Below, piece after piece: positions 13,770 to 20,886 of a DNA stretch of 29,358 nucleotides (position 1 is its first letter; every line of letters starts with the position of its first letter). The notes below the pieces were generated by a model. It did no database searches and was not told where the DNA came from. It saw only the letters and a list, made by a program, of their open reading frames with translations. The DNA comes from a virus, in IMG/VR virus record IMGVR_UViG_3300032291_004330, positions 1-29,358 of that record. One strand, written 5' to 3'. The translations under genes were made by a program, and so were the position numbers.

Positions 13770-14036
13770 TTAGAATTCCTCTATTTCTACAATTAATGTG
13801 CTGTTTCCTTTAATGACTCTATGCCAAACAAATTTCGGTATTTCTAAGATTTGACCATCTACCAATTTGTTTGGCAAAGCATTTTCAATCTGAAAATACC
13901 ATCCACCAGATTCAAGTATTTTGACTTTTCTGTCTTTCAAATCTTGATGCCATTTTAATTCTTCTGAATCAACATTTGTAAGAAAAGTTCTAATTATCTT
14001 ACCGTTTTTAATTTCTTGTTCGAAAGGAAATTCCAT
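13770..14036 (-). CDS. Cupin-like small protein
   Basis: The 88-residue protein carries VDSEELKWHQDLKDRKVKIL, GGWYFQIENALPNKLVDGQILEIPKFVWHRVIKGNSTLIVEIEEF, the second half of a cupin barrel, including the conserved H-R-V-x-K-G turn. Cupins bind metals or small ligands; only one candidate metal His of the usual set is obvious, so it may be structural. It lies 3 nt downstream of the next minus-strand gene and shares its transcript. A host or virion role cannot be told from sequence. Confidence 0.7.
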   Translation of the reverse strand: MEFPFEQEIKNGKIIRTFLTNVDSEELKWHQDLKDRKVKILESGGWYFQIENALPNKLVDGQILEIPKFVWHRVIKGNSTLIVEIEEF

Positions 14037-14039
14037 ATA

Positions 14040-14666
14040 TTACCAACTATTACTACTTGATAAACCAAGTTGTTTAGAATATCGACCCACATTACAACTC
14101 CAATAACCTGCAGTAGTTCTGTCTTTTTTTTGTGAACATTTATGTCTTGCTCTGAAAGATTTTGCGGCTTTTGGATTTCTGTTTCTAACTTTTAGATTTG
14201 GGTCACCAAAAGTAACTTTCTTAATTCCTCCTCCAGGTTTTCTTACGTAAACTGCGAACTTTTTAGGTCCACCCGGGGTCCTAAAAGGCTTTCCCAAATT
14301 AACATTTTTACCTTTATGTTTAACCTCCATTAATATATCTTCTTCAGTTTCAAATTCCTCAATGTACGGTGCATCTAAGTATATTTTTTCACCTTCTTCA
14401 ATAATATAAAAACCTAGGTCAGATTTAACCATTAAAGTGTCTTCTTCATTCAATCTGATTAATCCTTTTACCCAAAGTTCTCTCACTTCGTTAACTAAAT
14501 CAAAATATTTTTGACTATATACTCTAAAAATATTATCAGTAAGTGATAATTCATTCTCAATATGATATTTCAACTCATCAGAAACTTTAACATTTTCAGT
14601 CAGAATTAGTGTTTTTTCAGAAAGTTTTTCTAAACTCTCTCTTATTATATTTTTTAATGTTTTCAT
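14040..14666 (-). CDS. Probable virion protein with LTE leader and RARHxC...YWSC motif
   Basis: The 208-residue protein begins MKTLKNIIRESLEKLSEKTL, and LTE lies at residues 22-24, resembling a capsid-targeting leader. The middle is acidic. The C-terminal third (PFRTPGGPKKFAVYVRKPGG, IKKVTFGDPNLKVRNRNPKA, KSFRARHKCSQKKDRTTAGY WSC) is a Cys/His/Trp-containing module that I associate with phage structural genes but cannot name. The Cys and His pairs might bind zinc. A late box (CTATTTATTGAT) lies 20 nt before the start. The cupin gene follows at once. Confidence 0.65.
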   Translation of the reverse strand: MKTLKNIIRESLEKLSEKTLILTENVKVSDELKYHIENELSLTDNIFRVYSQKYFDLVNEVRELWVKGLIRLNEEDTLMVKSDLGFYIIEEGEKIYLDAPYIEEFETEEDILMEVKHKGKNVNLGKPFRTPGGPKKFAVYVRKPGGGIKKVTFGDPNLKVRNRNPKAAKSFRARHKCSQKKDRTTAGYWSCNVGRYSKQLGLSSSNSW

Positions 14667-14705
14667 ACACTTCTTTTTATCAATAAATAGTTTTATTATT
14701 ACGAT

Positions 14706-14903
14706 ATGAAACTTTTTTTTACTTTAGTAATTTTAATAGCGAAATTTTATTTAGGTATAAGAATTTTATGGTGGATTTTTTTAAAATTCTCACATCCTGA
14801 ACAACATCACTTTGATGAAATTGAGGCATATGTTGTTCTTTTAATTTTTGACATATGGGTTGGAGGTCAAAGTGTGGAAATAAATAAAATTGAAGAATCT
14901 TAA
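14706..14903 (+). CDS. Small membrane protein
   Basis: The 65-residue product has two hydrophobic segments, residues 3-27 (LFFTLVILIAKFYLGIRILWWIF) and about 42-53 (AYVVLLIFDIWVGG), with HPEQHHFDEIE between them and an acidic tail. It overlaps the end of the convergent PPK2 gene by 4 nt and is the only plus-strand gene between two minus-strand late genes. No promoter is clear. Function is unknown. Confidence 0.55.
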   Translation: MKLFFTLVILIAKFYLGIRILWWIFLKFSHPEQHHFDEIEAYVVLLIFDIWVGGQSVEINKIEES

Positions 14904-15994
14904 GGTTTCAAAATAGTCAATACTTCAGGATATTCAACATTTACTGCATCTTCGTTTTTATTTTCATAAGGAATATTCTGTAAAATATATCTTATCGCAT
15001 TGAGTCCTGATATTTTTTTATCTTCAGAGTCAATTACAACCCACGGATGATTTACTGTTGAGGTTTTATCAAATAATTTCTCTTTAAATTCTGTAAATCT
15101 GTCCCACAAGTCTTGCATTCTTGCGTCATTGGGTGAATATTTCCAATATTTCAAAGGGGATTGTTGACGAATTTGAAATCTTCTTGCTTGAGTTCCTTTA
15201 TCAATAGAAAACCAAAGTTTGAAAAGGTAATCTCCTTCTTTTACCAAATCATTTTCAAAATCTTCAACATTTTCCATAAAATCTTCATATTCTTCAGGAC
15301 TTCCGTAACCCATAACAGGTTCAACCAATCCTCTGTTATACCAACTCCTGTCAAAAAGATTAATCATCCCTTTTTTAATTTCTCTTTTATATCTGTCCCA
15401 CCAATTTTTTCTATCTTCAGGTGTAGGTACTCCCAAAGCAACAACATTATAATGTCTTGGATTTAAGTTTTCCGTAAATTTCTTAATGGTTGAACCCTTT
15501 CCTGCAGAATCTCTTCCTTCAAAAACAACAATTACCGTTTTTCCAATATTTTTTAACCATTCTTGTAGTTTTAACAATTCAACCTGTAAATAATATAGTT
15601 CTTTTTTGTAGATTTTTTTTGGAATGATTGATGGTTCTTGTGGTTCAAATTCATAGTCTTCACTTTCAGGTTCTACTCCATAACCACTTCTTTCTCTATA
15701 TCTAAGTGATGAGTTAATTTTAGTAAAATACTCTTCAACATTTTTTTTCTTATCACCTTTTTTAAGTAATATTTTTCTAAGTCCTCTCTCAACCATATCA
15801 AAATCAATAATTCTGTCTTCCGCTAAGTAAGACAAATCCATTAACATTTTCTCAATTTTTTTGGTGTATAATTTTAATAGAGTTAGTGTATAAACAACTT
15901 TTTTTAAGTTAATATTCATTTGTTTTCCACTACCTTCCGCTTCATTTATACCCATCACTTTCTTAATTCTTGATATTTCGTTTAAAAAATCCAT
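14900..15994 (-). CDS. ppk2: Polyphosphate kinase 2 with N-terminal phage leader
   Basis: Residues about 125-345 are a complete PPK2 domain. Walker A is FEGRDSAGKGSTIKKF (Gly160-Ser168), followed by the Walker B region INLFDRSWYNRGLVEPVMGY and the lid/substrate region KLWFSIDKGTQARRFQIRQQ plus SPLKYWKYSPND. PPK2 enzymes transfer phosphate between polyphosphate and nucleoside mono- or diphosphates. About 120 residues precede the domain and begin MDFLNEISRIKKVMGINEAE, with LNE and INE triplets as in sister late proteins, so the enzyme may be packaged and injected. The start lies near a late box (AGTATTTATAT); a consensus host-type promoter also points at it from 16115. The PPK2 class cannot be settled by eye. 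Confidence 0.9.
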   Translation of the reverse strand: MDFLNEISRIKKVMGINEAEGSGKQMNINLKKVVYTLTLLKLYTKKIEKMLMDLSYLAEDRIIDFDMVERGLRKILLKKGDKKKNVEEYFTKINSSLRYRERSGYGVEPESEDYEFEPQEPSIIPKKIYKKELYYLQVELLKLQEWLKNIGKTVIVVFEGRDSAGKGSTIKKFTENLNPRHYNVVALGVPTPEDRKNWWDRYKREIKKGMINLFDRSWYNRGLVEPVMGYGSPEEYEDFMENVEDFENDLVKEGDYLFKLWFSIDKGTQARRFQIRQQSPLKYWKYSPNDARMQDLWDRFTEFKEKLFDKTSTVNHPWVVIDSEDKKISGLNAIRYILQNIPYENKNEDAVNVEYPEVLTILKP

Positions 15995-16083
15995 ATTTAG
16001 ATAATTTATTTTAATATAAATACTTGTAATTACTTACTTTCTATAATATTTATATTTTGTAAAAGTAAATAATAAATCTCACA

Positions 16084-16115
16084 CAAAGTTAAAAAAAAAT
16101 AAAATGGCAACCAAA
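16084..16115 (-). promoter_or_regulatory. Bacteroidetes-type promoter toward ppk2
   Basis: On the minus strand TTTG (16115-16112), a 20-base spacer and TAACTTTG (16091-16084) fit the consensus. The -33 end lies inside the start of the divergent gene at 16104. The leader to ATG 15994 would be about 84 nt. Confidence 0.45.
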
Positions 16116-16424
16116 AAAACTACCGAAAAAGCCGAATCAGTTGCTGCTCAAGCAGTTGATAAAATAAAACCACCAATTTCCTTCAAAGAATTTGCAAAAG
16201 AACCTGTTAAGGGTTTGATGTTTATATGTATAATCGCAGTTGGTTATTTATATGTGGACATTAAAATGAGTAATACGTCAAGTCAAGCATCGCAAAACGC
16301 TAAAATTGAAAAATTAGAAACAAAGGTTGATATGTTAACTAATGCGTTAAGAAAATCAGACAGTACATTATCTGCCGCCGCATCTAAAATCGCGGTATTA
16401 CAAGAATTAGGTAAAATTAAATAA
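16104..16424 (+). CDS. Membrane-anchored coiled-coil protein, inner-spanin-like shape
   Basis: The 106-residue protein has a basic/Ala-rich cytoplasmic N-terminus (1-35), one membrane helix at about 36-52 (KGLMFICIIAVGYLYV), and a periplasmic heptad-rich tail (AKIEKLETKVDMLTNALRKS; AAASKIAVLQELGK). The shape resembles inner spanins (Rz-type). It ends 1 nt before the PAS protein start and heads an apparent lysis cassette. Its true promoter is unclear: AATATTTATATTTTG lies upstream at 16045-16059. Assignment is by shape and place only. Confidence 0.65.
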   Translation: MATKKTTEKAESVAAQAVDKIKPPISFKEFAKEPVKGLMFICIIAVGYLYVDIKMSNTSSQASQNAKIEKLETKVDMLTNALRKSDSTLSAAASKIAVLQELGKIK

Positions 16425-16425
16425 T

Positions 16426-17538
16426 ATGAAACAACTATCAAAAGAAGAGTTGTTGAGTAGAATGGAAGCGATAAATAGAAGTAACGCTATTATCTACTTT
16501 GACCTTGCGGGTATCATATTAGGTGTGAATACTATCTTTTTAGAAACGATGGGATACAAGGATGGTGAACACGAAAAGATTATTGGTCAGCACCATAGTA
16601 TTTTTGTTTCTCCTGAATATGCAAAGTCAGATGAGTATAAAAAGTTTTGGGAAACATTAAGGGGTGGAAAGTTTTATGAAGGTGAGTTTGAAAGAATTAA
16701 GTTAGACGGAAGTATTATTTACTTACAGGCAACTTATAACCCAATACTAAATGAAGATGGTGAGGTAACTAAGATAATGAAAGTCGCTAGTGACATTAGT
16801 ACAACTGTAATAGCAAAGAATGAAATTAATGCGGTAAGTAAAAGTAATGCGATTATCTATTTTGATTGTGATGGATACATACTTGGTGCAAATTCCATAT
16901 TTCTAAAGGCAATGGGATTTGACGAAAAAGATGAAAGTAAAATTATTGGAAAGCACCACAGTATTTTTATTAGTTATGAGTATTCAAAATCAGATGAGTA
17001 TAAAGAGTTTTGGGTAAAGTTAAAAAGTGGAAAGTTCTTTGAGGGGGAGTACGAGAGAAGGAAAGTAGATGGAACCCCTATTTTTTTGAAAGCAACTTAC
17101 AATCCAATACTTAGCAACGATGGTACTTGTAAAAAAGTAATGAAAATTGCCAATGACATTACTGAAACCATTAACAGTAAAAAGAGAATAGATGAACTTT
17201 CAAAAAGTTTACAAATTGAGTTAGATAATTCAAACAAACTTAAAGATGCTATAGAGGTAGAAAAGAATGCCGCTTTGAATGATTTAGATGCAACTATTAA
17301 AAAGAGTCAAAGTGAATTAATCAAAGTGATTGTTAAAGTTGCGTTGGCTGTAATAGTAGGTGTTGGGGCTGTTACCACTGTTTTATATTGGTTGGCAATG
17401 ATAACAGGTAAGGACACTCAAATAATCGGGTCAACTTGGAGTAATATGTTTAGTGTTTTACTAACAAATGCTTTTTCAATAGTTGGTACAATTATGGGTA
17501 TTAAGTACGCAACACAAGACGATAAGAAAAACAAATAA
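16426..17538 (+). CDS. Tandem PAS domains fused to two C-terminal membrane helices (possible sensing holin)
   Basis: The 370-residue protein contains two similar PAS domains, at about 15-125 and 137-247. Each has NAIIYFD ... ILG-N-IFL-x-MG(Y/F), IIG-HHSIF, KSDEYK-FW, GKF-EGE-ER and ATYNPIL, ending in a DI(S/T) exit helix. This is the form found in Aer- and chemoreceptor-type PAS. A coiled coil (250-300) follows, then helices at about 300-326 and 337-361, and a charged tail. Nothing like a kinase, cyclase or MCP domain is present. The C-terminal half looks holin-like. It sits among spanin-like genes and the endolysin, so it may couple redox or ligand sensing to lysis (inference). Confidence 0.8.
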   Translation: MKQLSKEELLSRMEAINRSNAIIYFDLAGIILGVNTIFLETMGYKDGEHEKIIGQHHSIFVSPEYAKSDEYKKFWETLRGGKFYEGEFERIKLDGSIIYLQATYNPILNEDGEVTKIMKVASDISTTVIAKNEINAVSKSNAIIYFDCDGYILGANSIFLKAMGFDEKDESKIIGKHHSIFISYEYSKSDEYKEFWVKLKSGKFFEGEYERRKVDGTPIFLKATYNPILSNDGTCKKVMKIANDITETINSKKRIDELSKSLQIELDNSNKLKDAIEVEKNAALNDLDATIKKSQSELIKVIVKVALAVIVGVGAVTTVLYWLAMITGKDTQIIGSTWSNMFSVLLTNAFSIVGTIMGIKYATQDDKKNK

Positions 17539-17544
17539 AATAAT

Positions 17545-17862
17545 ATGAGAAAAATTTTTATATCAATACTATTAATTTCAATAATTGGTTGTGGTGATAA
17601 TGCCCCGATAATGTCCAATTCAGGAATTAATGTTGATTCTTTAATTCAACAAAATAAAGAAACATTTGAAATTGCAACAGAGGCAAGTAAAAAAAGTGAT
17701 ACTACGATAACCAATAAAGTAGATAACACTGTAAAGAAAATTGGTCAATTAGAAAACGAAATAAAACAATTAAAAGAAGAAAACAATGAACTTAAAGATA
17801 AACTTGACGATGCTAGTGATGCTGGTCGCTCTTTTCGTATCCGCGCAATATCCAACAACTAA
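17545..17862 (+). CDS. Coiled-coil lipoprotein, outer-spanin-like
   Basis: The 105-residue protein has a short signal peptide with lipobox IIGC at Cys16, a Ser/Asn-rich segment, and a strong coiled coil at about 60-92 (VKKIGQLENEIKQLKEENNELKDKLDD). The last 77 bases overlap the next gene in a different frame, an arrangement like Rz/Rz1 gene pairs. It starts 6 nt after the PAS protein stop. An outer-membrane lipoprotein partner for membrane fusion at lysis is the best guess. Confidence 0.65.
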   Translation: MRKIFISILLISIIGCGDNAPIMSNSGINVDSLIQQNKETFEIATEASKKSDTTITNKVDNTVKKIGQLENEIKQLKEENNELKDKLDDASDAGRSFRIRAISNN

Positions 17863-18214
17863 AAAAATAAATGGTGTTCAGGTCGTTATTATGACAGTAC
17901 CGCAAGCGGAACAGATTGATAATCAATTTAATATATTAAATGACAGTATTGTTGAATTGAATAGTCAAATTAAAACAAAATCTCATCAGGTAAGGGTAGT
18001 TGACTTTCAACGCGAAAAAACAAATGATAGTTTACAACTATTTAAATCCAATCTTTTTACTGCGAACTATACAATTGATTCTCTAAAAAACGAAACAAAA
18101 AGAATAGAACGTTTAGAATATATAGAAAAAAGAACCAGAAAAAGATTAGGATATGGTATTGGTGGTGTTCTTGTTGTATGGGTGGTATTTGCAATTGGTG
18201 TTATTATTAATTAA
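17786..18214 (+). CDS. Signal-peptide and C-terminal-anchored coiled-coil protein, spanin-partner-like
   Basis: ATG 17786 lies inside the lipoprotein gene and opens a +1-frame gene of 142 residues. Residues 1-21 form a signal peptide ending VSAQ. A periplasmic stretch follows with helices (AEQIDNQFNILNDSIVELNSQI; DSLQLFKSNLFTANYTIDSL) and a basic segment (KRIERLEYIEKRTRKRLGYG), then a single C-terminal helix at about 122-141. It would be inner-membrane tail-anchored, the reverse of classical inner spanins. The overlap and the coiled coils suggest that it pairs with the lipoprotein. Confidence 0.65.
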   Translation: MNLKINLTMLVMLVALFVSAQYPTTKKINGVQVVIMTVPQAEQIDNQFNILNDSIVELNSQIKTKSHQVRVVDFQREKTNDSLQLFKSNLFTANYTIDSLKNETKRIERLEYIEKRTRKRLGYGIGGVLVVWVVFAIGVIIN

Positions 18215-18239
18215 TTTCCCCGATAAAAAGTTTAATTAT

Positions 18240-18278
18240 AAAAATATTTATTAGAAACTAAACCTAATAAATATTTTT
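18240..18278 (+). repeat. Perfect inverted repeat of two late boxes before the endolysin
   Basis: aaaaatatttattag (18240-18254) and ctaataaatattttt (18264-18278) are exact reverse complements, 15 bp with a 9-nt spacer, ending 3 nt before ATG 18282. The left arm holds the late box in sense orientation. In RNA the hairpin would block the start region of endolysin mRNA unless transcription begins inside it. Confidence 0.7.
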
Positions 18279-18281
18279 TTT

Positions 18282-19091
18282 ATGCTATTAAAAAATGGGT
18301 CTAAAGGAGATGACGTAAAAAAACTCCAATCTAAACTAGGATTAACTGCGGATGGCATCTTCGGTCCAGGAACTGAAAAGGCGGTTAAAGATTATCAAAC
18401 AAAAAATGGTTTGACTGCGGACGGAATTGTCGGAGAAGGTACTTGGAACAAAATGTTTGGTGAAGTCATTAAAGAAGATGTTATAATCCAACCTTCAGGT
18501 TCACTTAAACTTGATAAACTGAAAGGTCATATTCCTGATTCAGTTATTTCAATGATTCCCGAAACAGCCGAAAAATTCAAGATTGATACCCCATTAAAAC
18601 TTGCACACTTTTTAGCTCAGTGTGGTCACGAAAGTGGTGGTTTTAAAGTTGTTAACGAGAACTTAAACTATTCTGCGGACGGTTTGAAAAAAATCTTCGG
18701 AAAGTACTTTCCAGGAAATCTTGCAGAATCTTATGCGAGACAACCCGAAAAAATCGCCGCCCGTGTTTATGGAAGTAGAATGGGAAATGGAAGTGAAGAA
18801 ACAAAAGAAGGTTTTAAATTCCGTGGACGTGGATTTATCCAATTAACAGGTAAAGACAACTATTCTGCATTTGATAAATTCGTAAACGAAGATATTCTTT
18901 CAAATCCTGACCTTGTGGCAACCAAATATCCTTTACTATCCGCTGCTTGGTTTTTCCAAAGATGTTTACCAAAATGCACCGACGCATCAGATACGTCTGT
19001 TACATCCGTAACAAAATGTGTGAATGGTGGAACTATAGGATTACCTGATAGATTGAAACATTTCAAAGAATATTACAATTTATTGAAGTAA
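18282..19091 (+). CDS. Endolysin: peptidoglycan-binding domain plus GH19 chitinase/lysozyme-like domain
   Basis: The 269-residue protein has a peptidoglycan_binding_1 domain at 1-60 (LKNGSKGDDVKKLQSKLG; ADGIFGPGTEKAVKDYQ; ADGIVGEGTWNKMFG). Residues about 80-269 are a GH19-type domain: LAHFLAQCGHESGGFKVV with the likely catalytic Glu in HESGG, NYSADGLKKIFGKYF, KFRGRGFIQLTGKDNY, and SAAWFFQRC ... CVNGGTIGLPDR. GH19 endolysins cut glycan strands of peptidoglycan. No signal peptide is seen, so release depends on a holin. It closes the lysis cassette and is preceded by an inverted pair of late boxes. Confidence 0.92.
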   Translation: MLLKNGSKGDDVKKLQSKLGLTADGIFGPGTEKAVKDYQTKNGLTADGIVGEGTWNKMFGEVIKEDVIIQPSGSLKLDKLKGHIPDSVISMIPETAEKFKIDTPLKLAHFLAQCGHESGGFKVVNENLNYSADGLKKIFGKYFPGNLAESYARQPEKIAARVYGSRMGNGSEETKEGFKFRGRGFIQLTGKDNYSAFDKFVNEDILSNPDLVATKYPLLSAAWFFQRCLPKCTDASDTSVTSVTKCVNGGTIGLPDRLKHFKEYYNLLK

Positions 19092-19112
19092 TTAGTTGAC
19101 TTTTTGAGGAAA

Positions 19113-19205
19113 AAAGAATATTTATTCTTTACATCACTCCCCGAGAGTGTTCTCATATATCCATTCCAAAAGGCCCGCTCAGTATTGACGGGTCTTTTTT
19201 TATTT
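19113..19205 (+). ncRNA. Possible short late noncoding transcript
   Basis: A palindrome AAAGAATA-TT-TATTCTTT (19113-19130) contains the ATATTTATT box but no ATG follows. Downstream lie a small hairpin CACTC-CCCGA-GAGTG (19135-19149) and a terminator at 19171-19200. If the box starts transcription, a noncoding RNA of about 70-80 nt results. Alternatively this is simply the 3' region of the endolysin message. Confidence 0.3.
19171..19201 (+). terminator. Intrinsic terminator after the lysis cassette
   Basis: AGGCCCG (19171-19177) pairs with CGGGTCT (19189-19195), one G-T pair, with an inner TCA/TGA extension, and is followed by a run of T. Confidence 0.85.
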
Positions 19206-19219
19206 ACTATATTTTTTCA

Positions 19220-19606
19220 ATGAAAAATAATAACGATTGGTTTGCAGAATTTGAAAAATTTGCAAATAACAAAACTGAGGATAAGAAAATAGAAAAAACA
19301 GAAATAGAAACCCCCAAAGAAATTATTCAGGAACCGAAAAAATTGGAAAAAACCAAGAAAAAAAATTGGTACTATTTTTTTCTTATTCCTTTTTTTTTAT
19401 TAGTTTTGCTCTACATCATCTATCCGAATAAGTTTTCTAATTTTCGTAAAAATATTGAAAATAAAGTAATTTATATTGAAAAAACAATGGACTCAATTAG
19501 ATATAGATTACACGGTGGTGGATATGAACCTAAAACTAAACCAATAATTGATACTTTAAAAGTAGACTCTACAGAGGATTGGGAAAAACAATTTTTAAAA
19601 AAATAG
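19220..19606 (+). CDS. Single-pass membrane protein with charged N-terminal domain
   Basis: The 128-residue protein has a Lys/Glu-rich N-terminal region (about 1-48), a membrane helix at about 50-67 (YYFFLIPFFLLVLLYIIY) and a C-terminal part with IENKVIYIEKTMDSIRYRLHGGGYEPK. The N-terminus is likely cytoplasmic. Its TAG stop is followed by AAATT-ATG of the next gene, similar to the junctions near 26 kb. Function is not recognised. Confidence 0.65.
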   Translation: MKNNNDWFAEFEKFANNKTEDKKIEKTEIETPKEIIQEPKKLEKTKKKNWYYFFLIPFFLLVLLYIIYPNKFSNFRKNIENKVIYIEKTMDSIRYRLHGGGYEPKTKPIIDTLKVDSTEDWEKQFLKK

Positions 19607-19611
19607 AAATT

Positions 19612-20160
19612 ATGAATCGAAACTTTTTTATCAAAATCTATGACCTACTTAGACGTGATATTCCTCGTTTTGTAAAAAATGTGTGGGCATTCAGAAAAGT
19701 ACTTTGGAACTTCAGATGGTATGATTATAGTTATACTCTAAAAATGATGTCAACTTCATTTGAAATAATGGCAAATAATGTTGAAACCAAAGGGATGGAA
19801 GTAGATTCTTCTCGACTCAAGAAAGTTGCAAAAATGAGAAGGGTTGTTGAAATTATTAATAATATGGATGGTATAAATCATATTGAGATGGCAGAAAAAG
19901 AGTTGGGTTCTTTGATTTTTAAAGATTGGGAGTTTGTACCTAAAGGAAATGGCACCTACTCATATAAAGATAATCTGACTAAAAAAGAATCGGAACATAA
20001 TAAGAAAGTTTACAATAGAGCCCGTGAAATTGAAACTCAAGAATGGAATGAACTTTGGGAAATTCTCAGAGGTCAACACCACGAATCATATGCAAAATCT
20101 AAAGGGATTGATTGGGATGATTGGTTTGATGGTAGTGGTATGAACACTTGGTGGGATTAA
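19612..20160 (+). CDS. Conserved-type phage protein of unknown function
   Basis: I start at ATG 19612 (MNRNFFIKIYDLLRRD), 5 nt after the previous stop, giving 182 residues. Features include DIPRFVKNVWAFRKVLWNF RWYDYSYTLKMM, a basic helix SSRLKKVAKMRRVVEIINNM and a Trp-rich end (WDDWFDGSGMNTWWD). The pattern of Trp, Arg and Tyr near the N-terminus is one I have seen in large phages without known function. No membrane helix or catalytic motif is seen. Confidence 0.7.
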   Translation: MNRNFFIKIYDLLRRDIPRFVKNVWAFRKVLWNFRWYDYSYTLKMMSTSFEIMANNVETKGMEVDSSRLKKVAKMRRVVEIINNMDGINHIEMAEKELGSLIFKDWEFVPKGNGTYSYKDNLTKKESEHNKKVYNRAREIETQEWNELWEILRGQHHESYAKSKGIDWDDWFDGSGMNTWWD

Positions 20161-20175
20161 TAATAAAATTTTAAT

Positions 20176-20886
20176 ATGTCATATTTAAACACTCCGCTTC
20201 CTGTAGTCGAAGCATTTATTAGAGGTAATTTTTTAAGAAATCAAGAAGATTCTTTTGATAAAAAATTCCCTTGTTACATTTTTGGAATGTCTTCCATTCC
20301 TGCTCAAGCTCCTTTATTCCATTTTATAATGGAGGACGGTGCATTATGGTGGAGAATGCCAATTCACGCATTTTGTTGGAAAGAAGATGCCCCACAAATG
20401 GAACTTGATGAATTGGTTTTATGGGATTCTTATACTTATCACGTTGGAGTAACTTCCTTCCCAATTTTGAAAAATAAAACTTGTAAGTTCACTTCAAGGA
20501 GAAGAGTTCAATATTCAGGAAGATACCTTTTTACTTTGGATTGGGGTAGTTCTGACGATATGAGTGATACTGATTTTGGTTTGAGCGAATTCCCATCGCA
20601 ACACAAATGTGGTCACTTTATAGCAATGGATAATGGAAACTTCGCAATCCAACCTAACAATAGATTGGTAATGCACGACCCTTCTTTTACAACAAAACAA
20701 GATTTAGTAATTCATAGAAAGTATAACACGACTCTTTGGACTGCAGAAAGAAATTCAAGATGGGTTACTCCCGATACAGACATTATGAATTATGACCATA
20801 CAGATTTAGAATCCGGTGAATCCAATATTGAAAGGTCCGAATATTATAATAAATTAGATTTAGAAAAAAATGAAAATAATATTTGA
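20176..20886 (+). CDS. Conserved-type phage protein of unknown function
   Basis: The 236-residue protein starts MSYLNTPLPVVEAFIRGNFL and contains PCYIFGMSSIPAQAPLFHFI, WWRMPIHAFCWKEDAPQMEL, LFTLDWGSSDD, HKCGHFIAMDNGNFAIQPNN and a C-terminal acidic tail. It is rich in Trp, His and Cys and is all-beta in appearance. The order matches proteins I recall from large phages of marine type, with no function known. It ends TGA, overlapping the next start by 17 nt, so the two are likely translated together. Confidence 0.7.
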   Translation: MSYLNTPLPVVEAFIRGNFLRNQEDSFDKKFPCYIFGMSSIPAQAPLFHFIMEDGALWWRMPIHAFCWKEDAPQMELDELVLWDSYTYHVGVTSFPILKNKTCKFTSRRRVQYSGRYLFTLDWGSSDDMSDTDFGLSEFPSQHKCGHFIAMDNGNFAIQPNNRLVMHDPSFTTKQDLVIHRKYNTTLWTAERNSRWVTPDTDIMNYDHTDLESGESNIERSEYYNKLDLEKNENNI

